A DNA stretch of 64,000 bases, taken from [Clostridium] celerecrescens 18A (GTDB lineage: Bacteria; Bacillota; Clostridia; Lachnospirales; Lachnospiraceae). Both the position numbers and the translations under genes were made by a program. The notes under the pieces are model-generated. The model had not been told where the DNA came from. It saw nothing but the letters and a program-made list of their open reading frames with translations, and searched no databases. The stretch spans positions 3,038,001 through 3,102,000 of the forward strand of contig NZ_PGET01000001.1 of assembly GCF_002797975.1 (NCBI RefSeq). The letters run 5' to 3'. Shown here in pieces: positions 54,521 to 63,676 of this stretch (positions are counted from its first letter, which is position 1; each line of letters begins with the position of its first letter).

Positions 54521-54754
54521 TCAATCTGCCTTTGATGAAATAAGCAATTCCTTTAAATCCATGATCGACATTTCATGCTCGTCCAATATTGTTGATACTT
54601 CCTTAAATTGTTCCAGCTTTATTTTATCCTGAATATCTTTCTCTTTTTCTCCTAAAGTTACCAGACTGTTCTTGTATTGCTGAATCGATTCCTGGACCTC
54701 TTTTAATTCTTCCTGAAGTTTTTCAAGTGGTGTCTTCCTTACTCCTCTTGGCAT
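54521..54754 (-). CDS. Small coiled-coil protein of unknown function
   Basis: This 77-residue protein begins MPRGVRKTPLEKLQEELKEV. Almost all of it is predicted helical coiled coil with heptad-spaced L/V/I, ending in an acidic helix. AAGGAG lies 9 nt before this ATG; a further 13 codons upstream (to 54793) are possible but lack a site. A basic MPRGVRK head with a coiled coil is reminiscent of nucleoid or cytoskeletal accessory proteins, but I do not recognise the family. It has its own strong terminator. Confidence 0.65.
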   Translation of the reverse strand: MPRGVRKTPLEKLQEELKEVQESIQQYKNSLVTLGEKEKDIQDKIKLEQFKEVSTILDEHEMSIMDLKELLISSKAD

Positions 54755-54919
54755 ACTGGTTCTCTCCTTTACAGAAATATTTTTATCAACCATATATTAC
54801 CAAGTATATGCAAAGTTTCTGTTGTTTATTACTTTATAACTTCCATTATTGAAAAATTTCCAGGAAGAACTTTTATGAATGCTTTTCGGTTTTAAAGGTC
54901 CGTTATGGATTCATTAAAA

Positions 54920-54954
54920 GGAAAGGAAAACGGATGGGATCCGCTTTCCTTTCC
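54920..54954 (-). terminator. Terminator of the sugar ABC transporter operon
   Basis: GGAAAGGAAA and CGGAT pair with ATCCG and TTTCCTTTCC (15 bp with one mismatch, GGG loop), followed by TTTT on the minus strand. The stretch 54755-54919 is AT-rich with nothing else visible. Confidence 0.75.
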
Positions 54955-55006
54955 CTGTTTCAAACAATCCTCTTATCATTTCTTAAATCGATTACCTGTC
55001 GGTTCT

Positions 55007-55834
55007 TTAACCTTTTACTCCCGTATGAGCCACTCCCTCAATAAACTGTTTCTGGAAAACAAAGAACAAAACAACCATTGGAATGACAGCCAGAACAGCA
55101 CCAGCCATCTGGGCCGGATAATCGTTGGTATGCTGTCCCTGGAGCGTGGAAAGTGCTGGAGCCAGAGTCATCTTTGTTGTGGTAGTATTGACGATTAAAG
55201 GCCACATAAAGTCATTCCAGGCAAACTTTGCCGTGAAAATCACAAGGGCCACGATCCCTGATTTTACCAGAGGGACCATGATCCTGGTCAGGATCTGGAT
55301 CCTTCCGCACCCATCCAGTATGGCTGCTTCCTCCAGTTCATCAGGAAGGGATAAGAAAAACTGCCTCATCATAAAAGTTCCAAAGGCGCTGAATAAGTTT
55401 GGCAGAAAAAGTGCAAACATGGTATCCAAAAGTCCCAGTTTCTGCACGATAAGGTACTGAGGCACCAGAAAGATCTGTCCCGGTACCATCAGGACGGAAA
55501 GCACCACCAAAAACAGGATATCTCTTCCCGGAAACTTAATCCTGGCAAAGGAATATGCAGCCAGGGTACAGATCACTACCTGTCCCGCAACCGTTATAAC
55601 CGTAGAAAATACCGTGTTCATATAAATTCTTCCAAAGGGAAGGGCGGTAAGAACATTATAATAGGCCTCTGTAACAAATCGTTCCGGCAGAATCGTGGGA
55701 GGAATCATCATGGATTCTCCCTTTGTTTTAAATGAGGTACATAACATCCAAAGAAACGGAAGCACGGTGATACCGATTCCTGCAATCAGTATCAGGTGGA
55801 TCAATAGTTTTTTTCGTCTGCTCGATTTCATCAT
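55007..55834 (-). CDS. Sugar ABC transporter permease (MalG type)
   Basis: This 275-residue inner-membrane protein has six hydrophobic segments. The EAA loop that contacts the ATPase reads EEAAILDGCGRIQILTRIMV. GGAGGTGAAG precedes two consecutive ATGs, either of which can start the protein. It lies 14 nt after the partner permease. No ATPase gene is in the cluster, so a shared MsiK-like ATPase encoded elsewhere is expected. Confidence 0.9.
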   Translation of the reverse strand: MMKSSRRKKLLIHLILIAGIGITVLPFLWMLCTSFKTKGESMMIPPTILPERFVTEAYYNVLTALPFGRIYMNTVFSTVITVAGQVVICTLAAYSFARIKFPGRDILFLVVLSVLMVPGQIFLVPQYLIVQKLGLLDTMFALFLPNLFSAFGTFMMRQFFLSLPDELEEAAILDGCGRIQILTRIMVPLVKSGIVALVIFTAKFAWNDFMWPLIVNTTTTKMTLAPALSTLQGQHTNDYPAQMAGAVLAVIPMVVLFFVFQKQFIEGVAHTGVKG

Positions 55835-55848
55835 CCGGCTTCACCTCC

Positions 55849-56757
55849 TTAGTCGTAATTGACCCATTTTCTCTGTCCTATCATCTGAATCACGGTTACC
55901 AGCATAATGATAGAAAAGATCAAAATGGATATGGCTGCTGCATAGCCTTTATGGCCATAATCAAAGGCATTCCGGTAGAACATCATGACAAGGGTCTGGG
56001 TGCTGCGATAGGCCGTATTCGTTTTTACAACCATCATATAAATGGTATCAAACACCTGAAATCCGCTGATGATCGAGGTGATCATGACGAAAAATATGGT
56101 CGGTGACAGCATGGGGATTGTGATTTTAAAAAACTGGTGAATGCCGCTTGCCCCATCCACAGATGCCGCCTCATAATAGGATCTTGATATCCCCTGCATG
56201 CCTGCTAAAAGAATGATCATGTTATATCCTACAGTTCCCCATATTCCAACGATCATAATCATGAACAAAGCTGTTTTGGGGTCGGTGATCCAGCCATGGG
56301 GAGCAAAACCCAAAGCCTTTAACGCCGCATTTAAAAGACCGTACTGCTCATTATAAATCCATTTCCAGACCATTGCCACCGCTGCCGACATGGTCACGGA
56401 TGGCAGAAAATAGATGGTCCGGTAAAAAGAAGTTCCCCTGATTTTCGTATTGAGCAGGGCAGCTACAAACAAGGATAACATAAGGCCCAGGGGCACGGTG
56501 ATCCCGACGTAGAGAAGTGTATTGCCAAGAGAGTTCCACAGTTCTTTATCCTTAAACATTTCCAAATAATTGTTAAGGCCATAAAAGGTGGCTACATTGA
56601 ATTTATTCACTTCATTAAAGCTGAACCAGAAATTCTGAATAAAGGGAAAAATATAAAATACAAAGATTCCAAGCAACAGGGGTGTTATAAATAAGTACCC
56701 CTCTCCCCATTCTTTCCATTGCCGCTTTGCTATTTTCTTTTTTGTTGTACCCTGCAT
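55849..56757 (-). CDS. Sugar ABC transporter permease (MalF/UgpA type)
   Basis: This 302-residue protein has six hydrophobic segments and the EAA motif YEAASVDGASGIHQFFKITI. A GTAGGTG site precedes the ATG. It lies between the binding protein (8-nt gap) and the MalG-type permease and forms the heterodimeric channel with it. Confidence 0.9.
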   Translation of the reverse strand: MQGTTKKKIAKRQWKEWGEGYLFITPLLLGIFVFYIFPFIQNFWFSFNEVNKFNVATFYGLNNYLEMFKDKELWNSLGNTLLYVGITVPLGLMLSLFVAALLNTKIRGTSFYRTIYFLPSVTMSAAVAMVWKWIYNEQYGLLNAALKALGFAPHGWITDPKTALFMIMIVGIWGTVGYNMIILLAGMQGISRSYYEAASVDGASGIHQFFKITIPMLSPTIFFVMITSIISGFQVFDTIYMMVVKTNTAYRSTQTLVMMFYRNAFDYGHKGYAAAISILIFSIIMLVTVIQMIGQRKWVNYD

Positions 56758-56765
56758 ATATACAC

Positions 56766-58061
56766 CTACTTATTATTTTTTGCCAATATCGCATCTGCGT
56801 CCGTTTTAAGCTGGCTGCATACATCCGCTAAAGTCTTATCGCCGGAATAAGCTGCCTTTAAAGCTTCTGCTTCTATATCATAGAGCTCAGCCACAGATTT
56901 GCATACAGGAAGAGGATTGGCTTCCCCGGAATGATTGGTATAAGCCGCCAGGTTTAAATCCTTGTTGGAATCGGCAAAATACTTTTGGGCATCGTTCCGT
57001 GCGGAAATAACGACTCCGCTCTCTCCCTGGATCTTCATAGCCTCTTCGCTTCCCAGCCATAATGCAAAATCTGCTGCAGCGTCCTTATTTTTACTTCCTG
57101 CAAACACGGCATAACCAAGTCCGTTTATGATATTCGGCTCTTTCCCGTTAAATTCCGGGAATTCCACCAGGTTGATCTTGGTGTTGATGGCATCATTAGA
57201 AGTATACTCCGGTGTCATGTAGGAGCCTGCTAAAACCATAGCCAGCTGGCCGCCTTCAAACATGGCATCGGCACTGGTTTCTGACAATGCAGCTGCTGAC
57301 GGGGAATATCCCTCATTGATCAGATCGATCCAGCACTGGATTCCTTCCTGGGTCTTAGGATCTGTATAACCGGTTTCTGTTTTGTCAGCATTTAAGATCC
57401 AGCCGCCATTCGCATATACGGTAGGATAATACCATGTCTGGAAATCGATGGGGCAGGCAAAAGGATATGCTCCAGAGTCAAGACCTGCTGCCTTTAAATC
57501 CTTACATGCCTTTGCAAGATCATCAAAGGTCCAGTCATCGGTTGGATATGCCACTCCTGCCTTATCAAAGATATCCTTGTTATACCAAAGAGCATTGGTA
57601 TCAAAATCCTTTGGTACGGCGATCTGCTTATCCTCAAAGTTATAAGCCTTTACAAGGGCTTCCGGGAAATTCTTCTCTAGATCCAGGTCAGATTTTTTCA
57701 AATAATCATTTAAATCCAGAAGAATTCCTCCGTCATAGTAATCCTCTGCGTGAAGTACATTGACCCAGAATACATCCGGTGCTGTTCCGCCTGTTGCTGC
57801 AGCCTCCAGCTTGGTCCAGTATTCGCCTCCCTTATAGGGGGTAAGCTGGATATCGATCTTTACATTTTCATGTGTTTTCTGGTAGGCCTGGATCATGGAT
57901 TCCATGACCGGACGCTGCTTTTCATCCCATATTCCCAAGCTCAAAGTCGTAGCACCTCCCCCGGAAGCTTTGCCTCCGCCGCCACATCCCGTAAGACTCA
58001 TTGCTGCCATGGCTAATGCCATTCCCATTGCCAGAACTTTGGTTCCTCTCGTTTTCTTCAT
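56766..58061 (-). CDS. Extracellular sugar-binding lipoprotein (SBP family 1)
   Basis: This 431-residue protein has a lipoprotein signal: basic start MKKTRGTK, hydrophobic core and lipobox LTGC with C26 as the acylated residue, then a Gly/Ser linker. The mature part matches family 1 solute-binding proteins (IWDEKQRPVMESMIQAYQK, GTAPDVFWVNVLHAEDYYDG, GSEEAMKIQGESGVV). GGAGAGAG precedes the ATG. The substrate is probably an oligosaccharide; the neighbouring rha genes hint at rhamnose-containing sugars. Confidence 0.92.
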   Translation of the reverse strand: MKKTRGTKVLAMGMALAMAAMSLTGCGGGGKASGGGATTLSLGIWDEKQRPVMESMIQAYQKTHENVKIDIQLTPYKGGEYWTKLEAAATGGTAPDVFWVNVLHAEDYYDGGILLDLNDYLKKSDLDLEKNFPEALVKAYNFEDKQIAVPKDFDTNALWYNKDIFDKAGVAYPTDDWTFDDLAKACKDLKAAGLDSGAYPFACPIDFQTWYYPTVYANGGWILNADKTETGYTDPKTQEGIQCWIDLINEGYSPSAAALSETSADAMFEGGQLAMVLAGSYMTPEYTSNDAINTKINLVEFPEFNGKEPNIINGLGYAVFAGSKNKDAAADFALWLGSEEAMKIQGESGVVISARNDAQKYFADSNKDLNLAAYTNHSGEANPLPVCKSVAELYDIEAEALKAAYSGDKTLADVCSQLKTDADAILAKNNK

Positions 58062-58127
58062 AATCTGCTCTCTCCTTTTTCTATTGATATTTTTTATACA
58101 TTAAGCGGATATGCCTGCATATCCTAT

Positions 58128-59408
58128 TTAACGAATATCCTCTAAATGAATCAGCTTTCCTCCCGAGATTCTGGACTGTTCCGCCGCAAGAGCAATATAA
58201 TGGCTTTCCAGGGACTTATCCAGTGTGGTCATGGAACGATTCGGTTCGGTTCCTTCTCTGACCATATCAAGTAACTGCTCCACCATCCGGTTGTCTCCCC
58301 CGGCATGACCAGAAAAATCATCGGACAATTTGGAAACGTCTATAACTTCCTGTTCCTTACCAAATGGTCTTACGGTTATGAGATTGGAGTGAAGACTTGC
58401 TTCAATTTCTCCCTTTGTTCCCATAAATCTGGTAAACCGGGAGTTTTCTTCTGTGCAGCCTGTCATGGTAAAGCTGATGGTCGAGCCGTCAGTCATATTT
58501 AAATTTACGACCTGATGATCCACCACATTGTTATCGCAATGGTATACACATCTTCCGTAAGGGCCGGTCTTTATGGCTTCCATAACCGATTCTTCCGTTG
58601 GGTGAAGGGTAAGTATATTGCATGGCCAGTCAGACTTACCATGGGCAATGCCGGTCTTTTCATTGGTTATGTAAATTTTTTCTGCATCAAAGGGACATTC
58701 TGCCTTGGCAGCGCATCCATCCAGACAGCGTTTTGCCGCACCCTCCGGCGCTTTTTCCTCCTTGAATAAGTAGGTGCCTCCAAAGGAGGACACGGATTCA
58801 CAGGTCTTTCCTGTCAGCCACAATAAAAGGTCCATGTCATGACAGCACTTTTGAAGGATCATGGGGCTGGTCTCTTCTGAGTTTCTCCAGTTTCCTCTGA
58901 CAAAGCTGTGGGCCTGATGCCAGTAGCCTACATTTTCAATCCCCATAACAGTAACCACATCGCCGATCACTCCGGAATCAATGAGTTCTTTTACTTTTGT
59001 GTAAAAAGGAGTATACCGCAGAACATGGCAGACTACCACCTTCCGGCCTCTTTCGCTGGCAACCTTTAATAATTCCCTGCATTCGTCTAAATCCGGTGAA
59101 ACAGGCTTTTCCAGCAAAAGATCATATCCCTTTTCAAGGGCCGGAATCGCATGGCCCACATGTTGTCTGTCCTGTGTGGCGATGAACATCACATCTGCAA
59201 GCTTTTCCTGTTTCAGCATCTCCTCTGCACTGGAATAACACCGTTCCTTTGGCACTCCGTATTCCCTGGACACCTCTTCTACCTTTTCCTCAACAATATC
59301 CGCAATGGCAGTAATCTCCATCTTTTCGGGAAACAGCTTTGCAACCGGCGCGTAGGTATCTTTGCCTCTGCTTCCCAAGCCCGCAAGGGCAACTGTAATT
59401 CGTTTCAT
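58128..59408 (-). CDS. Gfo/Idh/MocA family oxidoreductase
   Basis: This 426-residue protein has an N-terminal Rossmann domain (VALAGLGSRGKDTYAPVAKL) and the EKP motif in YDLLLEKPVSPDLDE near 97, followed by the alpha/beta substrate domain. An inserted cysteine-rich stretch (CLDGCAAKAECPFDAE) is present in a subset of the family and may bind metal. AAGGGAAG precedes the ATG. First gene of the ABC transporter operon. It would oxidise a sugar, inositol-like compound or glycoside; the substrate is not readable. Confidence 0.88.
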   Translation of the reverse strand: MKRITVALAGLGSRGKDTYAPVAKLFPEKMEITAIADIVEEKVEEVSREYGVPKERCYSSAEEMLKQEKLADVMFIATQDRQHVGHAIPALEKGYDLLLEKPVSPDLDECRELLKVASERGRKVVVCHVLRYTPFYTKVKELIDSGVIGDVVTVMGIENVGYWHQAHSFVRGNWRNSEETSPMILQKCCHDMDLLLWLTGKTCESVSSFGGTYLFKEEKAPEGAAKRCLDGCAAKAECPFDAEKIYITNEKTGIAHGKSDWPCNILTLHPTEESVMEAIKTGPYGRCVYHCDNNVVDHQVVNLNMTDGSTISFTMTGCTEENSRFTRFMGTKGEIEASLHSNLITVRPFGKEQEVIDVSKLSDDFSGHAGGDNRMVEQLLDMVREGTEPNRSMTTLDKSLESHYIALAAEQSRISGGKLIHLEDIR

Positions 59409-59603
59409 ATGATCTTCCCTTCTTGTACCTTGGTTCTTTTAATAATTGTATCATAATTATATAATGAATCAGAACGATATGCTTATACTATTATCCGGAC
59501 TCATTGCCAAATTCCTTGTTTTTTCAGTTATTGTGCACAAATCATCCTGTAAAATATTCCATCATTAGGTTATTTCAACGGATTCTAAGAAAAAATATAA
59601 AAA

Positions 59604-59633
59604 GAGGCATCCATACGAATCGATGAATGCCTC
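59604..59633 (-). terminator. Terminator-like hairpin in the divergent region
   Basis: GAGGCAT and CAT pair with ATG and ATGCCTC (with one mismatch); on the minus strand it is followed by TTTTTATATTTTTT. It lies about 195 nt upstream of the oxidoreductase gene, so it could attenuate a transcript starting further right. The rest of the 367-nt gap holds AT-rich promoter-like sequence; a candidate promoter for the AraC gene is TTGAAT at 59680 and TGTTAT at 59704 (18-nt spacer). Confidence 0.5.
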
Positions 59634-59775
59634 CATTGGCGAATTAATATTTTTTACATTATACTCTAATTCAATGGGTTTGAATTGCAGGATTGTCCTG
59701 TCTTGTTATCAAATTAACCATTCTTGCCAGCGGCTTCATTTCATGCTACCATAAAGTTCAAAGGAGGTATTTCAA

Positions 59776-60720
59776 ATGGCATATTGCAGCACAGCGCTAA
59801 CCATCGAATTTGAAATCCATGAGATCATAACCGTCCACTATTTTGAATATATGAAGGATTTTGTATTTTCGGGAGAATCCCACGATTTTTGGGAGTTTCT
59901 TTACGTGGACAAAGGGGAAATTACCGTACAGGCAAATCAATCCATCTATCAACTAAAAGCCGGAGATGTGATTTTTCACAAGCCAAATGAATTCCACGCC
60001 TTAAAAGCGTCCGGAAACAAGGCCCCCAATCTGGTCGTCATGTCCTTCCGCTGCTCCAGCGAAAGCATGAGGTTTTTTGAAGAGAAATCCTGTTCCTTAA
60101 ATCAGGAAGAGAGATTTCTTATTTCCAGGATTATTGCAGAAGCGAAACAGGCCTTTTCCACTCCCCTACACATTCCTTCCGTGGAAAAGGTGGAGCTGGC
60201 CCCTTCCCCGCCATTCGGAGCCGCTCAGCTCATCCTATTATATCTACAGGTTTTCCTGATCCATGTGAAGCGGAATCATTTTGAAGAAGGTGATGCACCC
60301 ATTCATAACCTTCCAACCGGGCAAATGGCCCTTTCCTCCAATTCCAGCCATCTGGAACAGATCATTCAGTTTATGGAGTTTCACATCTGCGAACACCTTA
60401 CTATAAAAGCCATTTGCAACGAATTCTCCATAAGCCGTTCCACCCTTCATTCCCTGTTTCACAAAGAAAAAAACTGCGGGGCAATCGACTATTTCAATTT
60501 AATGAAGATCGAGCGTTCTAAGGAGATCATGCGGGATGGCAATATGAACTTTACGGAAATTGCATATTTCCTTTCTTACAGCTCCCTGCAGTATTTTTCC
60601 AAGCAGTTTAAGAAAACAACCGGAATGTCTCCATTGGAATATTTTAATTCCGTAAAAAAATATTCCAATGAACTCACAAATGCAAGTAAGAAAAGGAGAG
60701 AGGATAACCGGATGATTTGA
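59776..60720 (+). CDS. AraC family transcriptional regulator
   Basis: This 314-residue protein has an N-terminal cupin (FSGESHDFWEFLYVDKGEIT, then LKAGDVIFHKPNEFHALKA). A C-terminal AraC double helix-turn-helix follows (IKAICNEFSISRSTLHSLFH and FTEIAYFLSYSSLQYFSKQF). AAAGGAGG precedes the ATG. It is divergent from the oxidoreductase/ABC operon and 80 nt upstream of the TIM-barrel-like gene, so it probably controls one or both. Confidence 0.88.
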   Translation: MAYCSTALTIEFEIHEIITVHYFEYMKDFVFSGESHDFWEFLYVDKGEITVQANQSIYQLKAGDVIFHKPNEFHALKASGNKAPNLVVMSFRCSSESMRFFEEKSCSLNQEERFLISRIIAEAKQAFSTPLHIPSVEKVELAPSPPFGAAQLILLYLQVFLIHVKRNHFEEGDAPIHNLPTGQMALSSNSSHLEQIIQFMEFHICEHLTIKAICNEFSISRSTLHSLFHKEKNCGAIDYFNLMKIERSKEIMRDGNMNFTEIAYFLSYSSLQYFSKQFKKTTGMSPLEYFNSVKKYSNELTNASKKRREDNRMI

Positions 60721-60800
60721 CAAGCTTCCGTGATGATTCCGTAAGGCTTTTTTCTGAAAAAGTGCTATATTAGAACCATCAATACAGTGGAGGATGGACA

Positions 60801-62702
60801 ATGCACGATATTAAATTTCATCAAACAGCCTTGAGCTTTGAGGAAAGCTCCCTCCTTTTTTCCATTCAGCATGGAAGTGCAATTTGGAAATGGGATGCAA
60901 CATACAGACCCCGCCTGATAGCCGGAGGACAAACCGTTTATTTCCAAGATGCTGCTTCCATTACCCATAACCAATGGAAAACAGGGGTCGGGGAAGGGAT
61001 CATCAGCCATTACCAGGGCTTCCGGTTAGACGATACGGATCTTTCACTGGCCTTTGAAACGGTCACATGGATCGAGTATGCCACGGAAGACGTTCATTTT
61101 GAATGGATCCCTCTGACAGAAAGCAGCGTTCCGGTTTCAGAAATTTTCTGGCCCGGATACATGGAATTTGAAAAAGAAAGTGACCGCTGGTATACTCTTT
61201 TAAATATCCAGCAGGGGCTTCTTATCCCAAATACCTGGGAAACGGCACTTGAAAAGCTGCCCTTTGACGGCATGATGTGCACAGCCGGTTCTTACATGCC
61301 ATGGTTTGGACAGGTAAAAGAGGGAGACGGCTACTTAGCCATCTGTGAACAGCCCTGGGATGCCGCATATTATGCGGAGCATCCGGCAAAGGGCCCCTAT
61401 ACCCACACCGGCATCAAATGGCTGCCAAGCCTGGGCAGGATGAATAGCCGCAGGACGATGCGGTATACCTTTTTGTCGGACTGTGATTACAATGATATCT
61501 GCAAGCATTACCGGACCTACGTAAAGGAGCAGGGCACCTTCTGTTCCCTGAAAGAAAAGGCTGCGAAGGCACCTGTTCATAAACTGGTAGGCGCTTCCTT
61601 TATCCATAAGGGAATCAAAACTCAGGTCATGCCGGATTCCCGCTTCTTTGACCCGGAAAAACCGGACAAAAATAACCACGTATACAGCTTTGAGAAACGA
61701 ACCGGTGAGATCCATCATTTCTACAAGGATCTGGGCCTTAAAAAGCTGTATCTCCATCTGGATGGCTGGGCTGAGCCAGGTTATGATAACCAGCATCCTG
61801 ACTACCTTCCCGCCTGTGAAGGGGCCGGGGGCTGGGAAAAAATGAAGGAGCTTGCGGATACCATGCACGGGTATGGATATTCCTTTGGCATCCATGACCA
61901 GTACCGGGATTATTACCGCAGAGCCAAAACCTTTGACCAGAATTTTGCAGTCCAAAAGCCTGACGGAACTCTTACGGAGCATGCCAACTGGGCAGGCGGA
62001 CCTCAGACCTATCTGTGCGCTACTCAGGCTCCTTATTATGTAAAAAGGAATTTTACTGAAATCAAGAAAAACGGTGTGGAATTAGACTGTGCTTACTTAG
62101 ATGTGTTCACGTGCAATGAACCTGACGAATGCGGCCACCCATGGCACCGGATCAACCGGAAGGAATGTCTGGATTACCGGAGCCTTTGCTTTGAATACCT
62201 GCTTTCCAAAGGCATCCTTCCAAGCTCCGAGGAAGTGACGGACTGGTCCGTAAAAAGTCTTGTGTTCTGCCACTATGCCCCCTACTCCTTTATGATGCAC
62301 GAGCCAGGGGCTGATCGCCAGGGAATCCCGGTACCTCTCTTTAACCTGGTTTATCATGACTGCCTGATCATCCCGTGGATGATGGAAAAATACGAAAAAG
62401 AGGACTTCATGCTTTATGCCCTCTTAAACGGCGGCGCCCCATATTTTATCCGGGATGGGGCTTATGAGAACATTGACGGCTCTTTTGGCGGCCATCAGAC
62501 CCTCTCAGAGGAAGAAATGGCAGCACGCTGCAAAATTGTCTCTTCCCTTCACGAAAGGGTCGCCATGTGTGAAATGCTCTCCCATGAATTCATTGACGGG
62601 GACCCATTCCGGCAGCGTACCACTTTTTCTGACGGCACCGCAGTGGAAGCCGACCTTATTCACGGAACCTATGAGATCAGAGCAGAAAAAGCGACCTCCT
62701 AA
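60801..62702 (+). CDS. Large TIM-barrel-like protein, putative glycoside hydrolase of unrecognised family
   Basis: This 633-residue cytoplasmic protein has no signal peptide. The N-terminal 230 residues are beta-rich. The middle resembles an alpha/beta barrel with candidate acidic residues in LYLHLDGWAEPGYD, the GYSFGIHDQYRDYYRRA strand, LDCAYLDVFTC and LPSSEEVTDW. The pattern recalls the DUF5696/GH101-related or melibiase-like barrels, but I cannot assign a family. GGAGG precedes the ATG. It is flanked by two AraC genes, and its stop codon overlaps the convergent AraC stop by 3 nt. It probably cleaves the sugar imported by the neighbouring transporter. Confidence 0.6.
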   Translation: MHDIKFHQTALSFEESSLLFSIQHGSAIWKWDATYRPRLIAGGQTVYFQDAASITHNQWKTGVGEGIISHYQGFRLDDTDLSLAFETVTWIEYATEDVHFEWIPLTESSVPVSEIFWPGYMEFEKESDRWYTLLNIQQGLLIPNTWETALEKLPFDGMMCTAGSYMPWFGQVKEGDGYLAICEQPWDAAYYAEHPAKGPYTHTGIKWLPSLGRMNSRRTMRYTFLSDCDYNDICKHYRTYVKEQGTFCSLKEKAAKAPVHKLVGASFIHKGIKTQVMPDSRFFDPEKPDKNNHVYSFEKRTGEIHHFYKDLGLKKLYLHLDGWAEPGYDNQHPDYLPACEGAGGWEKMKELADTMHGYGYSFGIHDQYRDYYRRAKTFDQNFAVQKPDGTLTEHANWAGGPQTYLCATQAPYYVKRNFTEIKKNGVELDCAYLDVFTCNEPDECGHPWHRINRKECLDYRSLCFEYLLSKGILPSSEEVTDWSVKSLVFCHYAPYSFMMHEPGADRQGIPVPLFNLVYHDCLIIPWMMEKYEKEDFMLYALLNGGAPYFIRDGAYENIDGSFGGHQTLSEEEMAARCKIVSSLHERVAMCEMLSHEFIDGDPFRQRTTFSDGTAVEADLIHGTYEIRAEKATS

Positions 62703-63661
62703 GTGTCTAAAGCTCTGTACTCCTTTGGTGACATTCCATAATAGTTCCGGAAGATCCTGTGGAAATAGCTGGTATTATCATACCCTACCGCTATGGAAAT
62801 ATCTGTTACGGAAAGCCTGGTGTTTAAAAGAAGAACAGAAGCCTGATTCAGCCGCTTTACCTGCAAAAGCTCCTTATAGGTCCGCCCGGTCAATCGCTTT
62901 ATCGCCCGGCTCAGCCAGTAAATGTTATAATTAAGGAGGGCTGAAAGCTCAGTCAGCTCACCATCCTTATAATTTTCATCAATGTAGGTGAGCACCTGAA
63001 ATATAAGCTTCTGTTCAAAACTTTCTAAAGTGTGGCTGATCTTATCCGTATAATGCATGAGCTGAAGAAACAAAAGCCCCATGGTAACCTGATTGATGCT
63101 CCTTTTATTGGGCTGGTCGCTTAAAAGGGTCCACACCATGTTTTCCACCAGATTCTGGACCGGTAGCACATCTGCTACCTGAAAATGAAGGTAGCTGGCG
63201 TAACGGGGGTTAAAGCAGAGACAGCCTACCAGGAAATCCCGCAGCAGGTTTTCTTCCTCCCCCATCATTTCAAAGGCAGTATCAAAAAACTCCGGCAGGA
63301 TAATGAAATTTATCCCAATATCCGTTTCTCCTGCCGGAAGGATCTCCTGGGTGGCATGCTGGTTTAAAAACAGCAGCTCCCCTGTCTTTAAGACTACCTT
63401 TTCCCCATCAATAGAATGGACCGTTTCTCCCTTGCACATATAGATCACTTCAATGTAATTATGCTTATGCTTGGGGAAATGGACGAATCTGGTGTGAGGC
63501 CTGATGCTGATCATTTTCCCATGCTCCAGCATCTTTTTGCTGTCAATGACCAGATCCCGCCCCTCGGTATACCGGTTGCGGTCAATTTCTGTCCGTCCGT
63601 TTAAGATTTCCCGTTCCTCGTCTGTAATGATTCCCAGGCGGTCTAAGATTTCCTGATTCAT
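62699..63661 (-). CDS. AraC family transcriptional regulator
   Basis: This 320-residue protein has an N-terminal cupin-like domain (FVHFPKHKHNYIEVIYMCKG, then LKTGELLFLNQHATQEI). A C-terminal AraC domain follows (LTELSALLNYNIYWLSRAIK and ISIAVGYDNTSYFHRIFRNY). AGGAGG precedes the ATG. It ends convergently on the preceding gene and lies 15 nt downstream of the truncated gene at the window edge, so it may be co-transcribed with it. Confidence 0.88.
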   Translation of the reverse strand: MNQEILDRLGIITDEEREILNGRTEIDRNRYTEGRDLVIDSKKMLEHGKMISIRPHTRFVHFPKHKHNYIEVIYMCKGETVHSIDGEKVVLKTGELLFLNQHATQEILPAGETDIGINFIILPEFFDTAFEMMGEEENLLRDFLVGCLCFNPRYASYLHFQVADVLPVQNLVENMVWTLLSDQPNKRSINQVTMGLLFLQLMHYTDKISHTLESFEQKLIFQVLTYIDENYKDGELTELSALLNYNIYWLSRAIKRLTGRTYKELLQVKRLNQASVLLLNTRLSVTDISIAVGYDNTSYFHRIFRNYYGMSPKEYRALDT

Positions 63662-63676
63662 CCGTAAAGGCCTCCT

